Assembly (NCBI GenBank): GCA_033064195.1
Contig: JARBJD010000049.1
Span: forward strand, 248,001-312,000
From: Blattamonas nauphoetae
Lineage: Eukaryota; Preaxostyla; Oxymonadida
Length of the DNA: 64,000 bases
Direction of reading: 5' to 3'
Under the pieces are notes generated by a model. It worked only from the letters and a program-made list of their open reading frames with translations. It ran no database searches and was not told the DNA's origin. Shown one piece after another: positions 55,467-64,000 of the stretch. Every line of letters starts with the position of its first letter. Positions within the stretch are counted from its first letter, which is position 1. A program made the position numbers and the translations under genes.

Positions 55467-58400
55467 TTACTTAAAAGGGTCCTCGAATGAGATGACACGT
55501 ATGCGAGGCATGTTCTCATTGAGAACCGGCTGCGAAGGAGGGAAGACAGAGTCAGTGTGGGCGTGTTTGGGCGATGTGAATTGAGCTGCAGCAGCAAGTT
55601 GGGAGAGTAGGATGGCGACCACATCGAGGAGTGCCGCTGCCACGGGATAGGCACTGCTCTTGGCAGCTCGTCGAGGGACAAGTGGAAGCCAACCACCCCT
55701 CCGCTTCACTTCGTTCCCGTCATCGTCATTGCAGCTGGGGAGGACAGCACCCCTTTCTTCTTCCCAGCAATTTCCGATCCAGACTCGGCCAGACTCGTCC
55801 TTCTTTTCATCCTGTCCGTCACCACAGACAGCCACGATGGTGGAGTGGAAGGATGGGTGATGGATGGTCGTGTTGGGGTTTGGCCATTCGGCATCACCTG
55901 GCCCGGGCAGCATGTCTCTCTCAAACTGAGCAGTGAGACGATTGAAGAGAGACGATTGGGAGAGGATGGCCGAGTGTTCTTCATTCATCTTGCCTGCACC
56001 TTCTGATGTCTGTGCAGCTTCCACAGTCATCACGATGTGCAACAGAACATCCTTCAGGACTCGAGTGTCCTCCTCTTCTGATGCCAAGTCGGTCATGCCA
56101 TCTGTAAGAGCTTCTGCAGTCACACACAAAACTCCCAACACACAAAACAGTGTTGGAGCATCGAAGAGTTCAGCATCACCAATCAGCCGCACAAACAACC
56201 CAACTCCACCATTCTCCACAAATCGGCGAGCGGTGACGCAACTGCCGTCCACCAGATTTCCGATGCAGAGAGAGGCTGCGGGGAGGATCATTCGCAGACT
56301 CCGCTCGACATCTGGAGTTGCCCGAGCAGAGAAGGGATCGCCGAGCGGCTGGAGGAGTTCGGATGCTTTCTCGATGATGCCCAGGTCGGAGAAGATGGTT
56401 TGGAGAGCGGAATTGCAGAGTGCAGTTGCTGCAATAAGATTGAAGGCGTTGTTTGCTATGAGAGAGCAGTCGGCCGTTGCGAGAGAAGCAAGATTCGCCG
56501 AAATTTTTGGAGTTTCGACGATCGCACGGGCGAGACTCGTTGCTGGGAGTGCGAGCAAGATCCTGGTCGCATTAAGCCTCAGTTCAGAAATGGGTGAGGT
56601 CAAAAGATTGGTGATTTTGATCATTCCATACACTTCAACTTTTTTTCGGATGCTAGATGAAAAATAGAGAGAAAAATTGAGAGAAAACACATGAAGAAAG
56701 ATCTAAAGCAAACAGGGCTGAGCGTGAATTGAAAGTCTGATCCATCCACGTCACTTGGTGGAATGGTGCCTCCCCCTTTCCTTCTGTCAATTGCACCACA
56801 AGTTCACTCGCCATCAGCAGAACCTCAAGAGGAGCCCCAGCCGTCGAGAGGATGTTGCAGATCAGTTCAATCCCATCTCTGCTCTTTGAATCGTTCGCTC
56901 CTTCTGTGTGCCCAGTTGTCACATGAGCAATGTCAACAAGAACTCGAGCAGCCTCACACGATGTTGCATCAAACGACAGCCTGTGCAGGACATTCCACGC
57001 CAACACATCGAAGTTCCCGCTTTGCTTCAGAAGTCGGGCGCGGACAAGCCATTTGTCGAGAGCGTTGAGGAAGAGGCGGTAGTTCGCGATTCTGCGGCTG
57101 AGCCATTCGTCGTATTCTTTGTACGACCCAAACTTCTTTCTTTGCTGCGGAGAGAACTGCGCTGTATAGCTCTGCGGGTATTCGCACTGCGGGATGAACG
57201 GCGGGATTTGAGAAATCGAATTCTGCGGGATGATGGCTGGTGGGTTCGGGGCAGAATTCAGAAGTGCCGCCAACTGCGGTTCGCTCACCCAATTGCCGGT
57301 GTTCGGTGGAGCGACAGGCCAGGAATAAGAGCTGATTGGGAATGTTGTTGGCTTTGTGGATGAGAGCGGTGATGAGAGATGTGTCGACGCGAGGAGGATC
57401 AGTGTTCGACAGCTCTCTTCGAGCAGTTTGATGTGTTCAGAATCGATCAGAGAAGAGGGATGCATCGAACAGCAGACCTCTGCCTGCAAAATGGTGCGAG
57501 GCAAAGAAAAGAAAGAAAGATGGGAGGAACCGATCAGTGAGGATGGGAGCGAGGCAGGTGGGTTGATAGTTGTGGTTGAGGTGACCAGATAAATCAATGA
57601 AACCAGCCGCACAGCGAGGAGACGAGCAAGTGGCGAGATCATCTCCTGGACTTGGGCGTTCCGTCCTCCCTTCCCAGTTCGTTCGACGGTGGAAAGAGAG
57701 GTTGATGTGAATGGTACCGAACGAAGAACATGCGATGGAGGCAACATTGAGAGTGAGGTCTCGTGCTGGTGTTGGTTGAACAGACACGACGAGATGATGA
57801 GGAGAGCACTTGGGACTGCCTTCAGCATGGCCGTGATTGACGGGGGGTAGATGGTGCAGACAGTGTAGATGCAGAGCAGAAGCATCGCCCGAAGAGCCGG
57901 GGGAGGGCAACAGAATTCTGTCGACGAAGAAAACGGAACAGCAGGGATTGCCAAAATAGAGAGGGCAGATGTGAAGAAAGATGGACTGTTGACCACATCC
58001 AAAGTGTTCTCCAAGTTCACGCGACACAAAGCAGTGAGAATCGATGCTGCCAGCCAGCATTTCTCAGCCGAGTATGAAAATGAAGGCTGAGACGAGTCTG
58101 GCGAACAATTAGGGAGAAGTGAGCCGAATGGGATGTTAATGAGAGAAACGAGGATGGGAATCAGTCCGTGCTGGCGTGCTTGGTTGTATGAAAAGCCGCG
58201 CCAGGTGAGATTCTTCATCGTGTGGAGGCCAATAAGAGCGAGCGACGACCTGAACTGGTCGTTCTTCTTGGCTGCCTTGATCGATTTGATAAAACCGAGG
58301 CCTGCCTCCACTTTGATGACGAGGGCTTGCCTGTCGGAGAGCGAATGGAAGGCGATCTCGCCGTACGAACACTCCGTCCGCACATAATCGCCTTTGCCGG

Positions 58401-61400
58401 CGGAGAGATTGTTGGCGATGAGGTTGCAGAGCAGGACCAGACGAGAGGACGAGTCGATTGTGTATGCTGTCATCGCTTTGAGGGGATGAAACGCCTTGTT
58501 GAGAACGAGGATCATCTGGTTGATGTTGCCGAGCGACGATTTGGCGCCCCTCGCAGCACTCCGGTCCAGTTTGGACCGAAGCTCGTCGAGTCTACTCGCT
58601 CGGGGGAGATTGTCGTCGGAATGGATTGTCCTGTACATCTCTGCTGCGATTGGGGAGTTGTCCATCATCGGCGGATGGAGTGCATTGTGGTGAGGAGTGG
58701 CTGGTTGGAGCGTCTGTTCGTAATCGCAGATAAGAGCGATTTGGGTCATCGCAACTTCAGCAATTGCCGTTCTGTGGCGCTCTGATGTTCGCGTGAGAAG
58801 TTCCATCATCTTCGCCAGAGCACATCGGAGATGTTGAGAGATGTACGGAGAGGTGAAGAGGTTGCTGCAGATCGTCACGATGTTGGGAACTTCTGCTGCG
58901 GCTAGTGCTAACAGCGTAGATGAGAGATCTTGTTGGAGAAGTGTCTCGTAGAGCTCGTAGAGGCACATATCTCGATCGAAAAGAGAGACGATGTGAGCAG
59001 TTGCTTGAACTCGGACTTCCGGAGGTGGATTTGGACCGAGTGAAGTCCAATACGATGGAAGACTCTGGAGAGTGTTGTAGTGTTCGCTGGAGAGCGGGAG
59101 GAGTCGGTAGCAGCAGGAGACCAAAACAGAGAGAAGGTCATCAGAAGGGGCGGTTGAGGTCTGCAAGGGCTGAAGGAGACGAAGTTCAGAGAAGATGGAT
59201 CTGTTATTGTCAGCGAGGAACACCGTCGAATGGTTGGGAGAGGCTGAGGTTGACGACTTGATACAGACGAGGGGGAGAGGAACGTGGAGAGTGAGTGTGT
59301 AGAGATGAACGAGGAGAGAGCGGTATGCTTCCTGGTTTTGTGTGAGTGTCTCTTTCTCCATCATTTCCACAATCCAACTGTATTTCCCTTCCAGACACTC
59401 CACCACTGTCTGTGTACTATTTCTGTTCCGCTTGATGAACTCCCCAACATTCCCAGGCGAAAGAAGAGCGTCAATGGCCTCGACAACACATCTTTCGATC
59501 CATTTCGAGGCAGGGATGGGTTTGTTAGAAGTGTCTTCAAGCGTTGTTGTTGTTTGATTAAGTCCAAGCCGGGAGACAGACTGAACGTGTGAGTTTGCTG
59601 GGAGGCGAGAGAGTGACGGGATGTGCGAGAGAGTTGCCTGTCTGATGGTCATGTTGAGCATGGCTTTGTTCATTTCGGCTTCTTCCTCATCCGACTCATC
59701 ATCGCTGTTGTCGTTTTCTTGGTCCGTTCGGAGGAGCTTTTCCATTTCTTCATCTTCCCATTCTTCCCAAAAAGTCCCTTTCCGACTGAACTGTGCGATC
59801 AGAGCTTCTGGATGGACAGTGATGGGCTCGTCCATCTGATCCTTGCCTTTCGTGCGAGACTGCTTCAGTGTCTGCAACATTTCAGCCAGAAACCCAGCTT
59901 TAAGGCACTCGTCTCGGAACTCCGTGTGTGTCCGACACAACCTCCCAATGGCTTCAACAACCATCACAAGATCAGCACGTGTTGTCCGCACAAGCAAACG
60001 TCGAAGAGTGGCGGAAAGCGACTCTGTCTTGAGGACATCGCGAGACAGACTGACAACCACAAAGGCGACTCTCCGATCGTGATGGGCGAACAAGCCGATG
60101 GCACGAGCAACAAGGCACGCGGAGTCGAGTTTTGTTGTTTTGAGAAAGTCCTCCGATTCTGTCTTTGAGAGAGAGGGGTTTCCATCGTTTTGAAAGACCC
60201 CCAAAAGGGCTCGGACGTACGGGTAGCTCTCCTCCGACTTGAAGAAGCGGGAGGTGGAGTGAGCTGCGAGGAGTGTCGACGCTCCGAGGCCAAGTTCAGC
60301 AAAGCACGAGATGCACAGCGATGCAAGGGCAACGACTCGTCGAGAGCGGTTGGAATTGAGCAGAGCAAACATCTCCACAAAAGTGTATGTGAACATCTTT
60401 GATGCCATTGCGTCGGTGATCGAAGCGAACGTGATGCCGGAGTGGACCACTCGTTCCGATGAGCTTGTTTTGGACAGAGCTGCAGCAGATGTGAACACAC
60501 CCGCGTGGATCGACGACAGATACACAGCGAAGAACTGACACGCCCCGAAGACGATCTCGTCGGGTTCAGAACGAAGGCCTGCCGAAACCCACTCCAACGC
60601 GCTCAGCTTGGCGAGAGAGTTCCTCTCCGCCTCGCCTCGTCTGGCCATCCCAATCAGGATCTCCATGACAGCTGTTTGGAGGGCCTTGTTCGGAATGGCC
60701 ATCATTGGGATGACATGCACGAGCTGCTTTTGGATCAGTTCGAAGGACGGCGCTGTGCGGGCAAACAGAGAGACGAGAGACGAAGCGAGTGTCATGTCTG
60801 CGTCGGAGTACTTTTGGATGTGTTCGTTGGTGATCAGTTTCTCAAAAATCCCCGACCACAGCGTGGTGAACTTCTCCGGCGGATGAGACTCAGCGAGAGC
60901 CAACAGCGACACGAGGAGCGCGTGCTGCACGACACCCCCGCTCACCTTCATCATGTCCTGCACCCAAACAGACCCGTTCACGTCTGGGTCGCGGAAGTCG
61001 TCCTCTCCGACGAAGAACACACACAGAGTCTTTGTCCCAGCGCGTCGAAGAACAAGCTTCTCCGCCGAGCAGAACTTGCAGATCGTGAAGAGGCAGCCAG
61101 GGATTGTGTTTGTGAGGAGGATTCTGTTATCGTTGGACGAGTGGAGGAAAACACGGAGAGCATTCAGAGTGACGATGGACGCCATCTGATACCTGTTCTG
61201 TTCGAGGATCTGGGTGAACACGAACTGGCAGACGGCGGTCAATGCCTTTCCGCTTTCCTCTTTCGAGGTCTCTGCATTTCGGAAGATGCAGAGGAGCCCC
61301 TCCACAAACACGCGGCGGCGGAGAATGGCAGGTTTGAGGTCGACGAAGGGCAGGTTCCGGTCAGACGTCTGTTTCGATGCAGTGGCGATGGCTTCCGGAG

Positions 61401-64000
61401 TGATTCCGATCTCGGTGAGAGTGTGGTTGTGGCGGGAGCACGTGTAGAGACGAGGAAACACGAGGCAGAGCATTTGTTTGGAGGTGAGGAGATTGTCCTT
61501 CGTCTTCTTTTCGGTGATCCCCACTCGCTCTGTTTCTCTGGACGCGTAGTTCATCTGCTTCTGTCTTGCTTTAAGTTGTTTGTCGGCTTGCTTTGTCTTT
61601 TCGGCTTCTTCTGCGTCCTCCACTCCTTTCCACACATCCGACTTCTCCACAATACTCCACAGCGTGTTCTTCAGAACGGCAAGTGACATGTACTCGCGAA
61701 TGGCATCGACTTCGAAGAGACGGAGGACAACGCAGGCAGCCTTTGCACTCAGCCCCGAGATGAAGATGTGCTGCTGTTTGGAGACTGGCTGGGTGAGAGG
61801 GGGGAGAGTGGCTGGCGCCACGCGAGGTGACGGTGGGTGGGAGGGAGTGAACGCTTCTGGGCGAACGTGGAGCTGTTTGGGTGTGCCGAGTTGAGTGACG
61901 GACGATCGGAGTGGAAAAGGGGCGGCTTTGATGGGATTGGGGAGTTCGGTCGGAGCAGGCAGGAGGGCGTCCTTCAGTCTGATGGGGGTCCAGGACGATG
62001 TTGGGAGTTGCGGAGAGGCAGAAGGCGGAAACACGAAGTGGAGGATGTGGAACACGATGTGGAACCAGTAGTTGACGTTCTGGCTGACGTTGGACTGGAC
62101 AAACATGTTTGCGAGGAGCACCAAGTACAGCTCCATCCGGCGGCTGAAGACAACCGGAGTGAGGAGGAACGGTGCGAACGAGGGCGAGATGCCAGCGGTG
62201 TCTGTGAACCCGACGATCATCGGTGGTTTGTTCATCTTCCCCATTTTCGAGGCTGAGAGAGGCTGAGGACTCGCTGAGGGGTCTGCCTCGGGGAGAGAGC
62301 GACTGCGGAGAAGTGCTTTTGGCTGTGTCTGCTGTGGGTGTGATGGTGGTGTGGAAGCAGCTGGTGGATCCAACAAAGGCTCAGTTTGCTTTGACTTGAG
62401 ATATTTGTCTTTATGTGATTTATGTTGAGAGGTATGGATGTTCATCTCATCAAGAAGGAGATATAACAGAGTTTGCTTGGCTCGTTCCTCAATTTCACCG
62501 AGAGCTTGTGAAATGTTCTGGAACGATGGTGGATCTGTCGGCAGAAATGTGTTAACAACTGCCAGACCAGACAGGAAATGAAAAAGAGCATTGTGGGGTG
62601 ACTTTTGAAGGAGAGTACCCCCGATTCTCTGGACTTGATGCAGAAAATAAAGGACAAGAGAAACAATTGTTGAAAATTGATTTGACGACAAGATGAGATC
62701 ATTTCGATCTTGAAGATCCGTGGATCCACAATCAACACAGACTGCTCGTTCAAAAAAGATCTTTGCGACAAGTGACAAGAATGGATTGAGACATTCGAGG
62801 GATTGTGAATTCAGAGCAAGGGCAAGTATATACGAATATTGTGGACAGAGATCGTTTGTTGATGTTGATGTCGAAACATGAATGAGGAGAGCCGTCATTT
62901 TTGAGAGTGTTTCCTGCAATGAAGTGAAAGCGAAGATGGATGTCTTCGAAATATCAATCAATGTCCCTTTGCTAAATTGTGAGGAAAGAATCAATTTGAT
63001 AATACCACGAGCTTCACAGACAATGACTTTTTCATCTGTGTCACAATTAGATAGAGGAATAAGACTCGTGTCAAAGATCCATTCGATCGTTTGTCGAGAG
63101 GGTGCATTTTCACCAAGATCTGTACAAGCTCGAATAAGATCATTGATTTCTTGTTTTGAAAATCGACTGAGAAGGAAGTGAAGTATGAACAGAGCAGAAT
63201 GCAGCTCGATCGCGGAATCGATTGCGTTTAGGATGAAGGAAAAGAACAATACAAGAGAAATTTGTTGGATTGAAGGAGGAGATGCATGAGAAGAATGTGT
63301 TGGTTGATAAAATACGAGAGAATGAAAGAGGGGGATCAATAGAGTTGTTGATAACTGTTTAGTGTTGTCGTTTGCGATAGATTGTTCAACAAAATATCTT
63401 TGAAAGGGCTCAATTCTCGAGGATAATGCACAGAACGACGGTAGTAGTGGAGAGGGAGGCTGATAATGTTCGTCAGTGGCATTAGAAGCTGATGGCGATA
63501 AAATGTACTCTTTCTGACGAATAACGGGTTGAAAAGGGGAACAAAATGATGAACAGCGAAGTACATGAGAAAGTACGCGAATAGTATTGATATGAACCTC
63601 ACGAGATTCAGTCTCAAGAGAGAAAGCAACGAGATGAAGAATTGGTGACTGTGGAAAGAGAATAGACGGCGACTCTTCAAGTGGAACTTAGAAATACAAG
63701 CAAAAACACACTTGTCATGAGTGATGAATAACATGAAATGCAAATTTTCTGTCTAGTATTGTCTACCAGGGCTTCTTGAGAGAGACATCTGCGTTGGTGA
63801 ATGAACTGAACGAACATACCGTAAACAAATTGCACGCGAACAGACATGACACTTTTGAGGAGATAGTTTTGGAGAGGACAAAGAACGAGAGCATGTCGGA
63901 CAGATATCCGCAAGTTTATGAAGCGATGGTGTGAATTCAGGGTATGTTTTGAGTGGGATGAATTCATTATCAAAATCGTGTTCAACTGTCTTCAATGGTT
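55467..64000 (-). CDS. Giant FYVE-like zinc finger and armadillo-repeat protein, partial at right edge
   Basis: Exons 64000(open)-63820, 63788-63712, 63686-56750 and 56652-55467; at least 2,790 residues. Introns are 31, 25 and 97 bases. The first three exons join to ICPTCSRSLS, KCHVCSRAICLRCLSQ and KICISCYSSLM, a four-pair C-x2-C arrangement like a FYVE or related double-zinc finger. The typical R-R-HHCR core is replaced by QKCHVC, so lipid binding is not assured. The rest is helical ARM/HEAT-type repeats (ILHLVAFSLETESREVHINT; ISELRLNATRILLALPATSL). Low-complexity inserts lie near 62250-62400 and 59690-59760 (acidic). Large FYVE-ARM proteins are usually scaffolds of endosome or centrosome function; the exact role is unknown. 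The true start lies beyond the window. Confidence 0.7.

Overview
The window reads as nuclear DNA of a unicellular eukaryote with very short spliceosomal introns. All three stop codons are used, most genes carry 1 to 7 introns of about 22 to 130 bases, and reading frames rejoin in phase across GT-AG pairs. The gene set is eukaryotic: histone H2B, a Rab32-type GTPase, a UBR-type E3 ligase, a cytosolic carboxypeptidase, a KDEL-like ER protein and a FYVE-like finger. The mix of tiny introns, giant beta-helix surface proteins and a tubulin-modifying carboxypeptidase would fit a flagellate such as an oxymonad (Blattamonas-like Preaxostyla). That assignment is an inference from style, not a proven identity. 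Exon structures below were derived by hand from reading-frame continuity, splice signals and family conservation; no transcript data were available.

Layout. 1-41,954 is gene dense, often with less than 150 bases between genes and with divergent pairs separated by 46-68 bases. In order: a Zn2Cys6 regulator (partial, left edge), an Hsp110-like chaperone that runs into an Hsp20 domain, a truncated RING/IBR protein, a signal-peptide and membrane-anchored L-asparaginase, Rab32-like GTPase, an unknown protein, an ER FKBP ending KVEL, a TM2-domain protein, a U-box-like protein, a CCP5-like carboxypeptidase, an AGTRAP-like membrane protein, an RsmH/METTL15-type rRNA methyltransferase, an alpha/beta hydrolase, a possible structured RNA, histone H2B, a four-helix membrane protein, a 1,241-residue beta-helix surface protein, a second U-box protein, a coiled-coil protein and a UBR1-type E3 ligase.

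41,955-54,403 is a 12.4-kb repeat island: a broken beta-helix gene fragment, a 46-copy minisatellite of about 26 bases, two inverted copies of a 0.59-kb foldback MITE, a 21-bp perfect hairpin, and a complete-ended but decayed hAT transposon with 8-bp target duplications. From 54,404 genes resume: a Tho1/SARNP-like protein and a giant FYVE-plus-armadillo protein that leaves the right edge.

Functional themes are protein quality control and ubiquitin (Hsp110/Hsp20, FKBP, U-box, RING/IBR and UBR genes), membrane traffic (Rab32, FYVE-ARM) and surface biology (beta-helix protein, anchored asparaginase). No operon-like co-regulation is visible; neighbours look functionally independent. The most unusual items are the Hsp110-Hsp20 fusion, the anchored asparaginase whose catalytic threonine sits on a 10-base microexon, the Zn2Cys6 finger split over an 18-base microexon, the GC-AG intron in RsmH, and the sharp clustering of intron lengths at 31, 33 and 36 bases.
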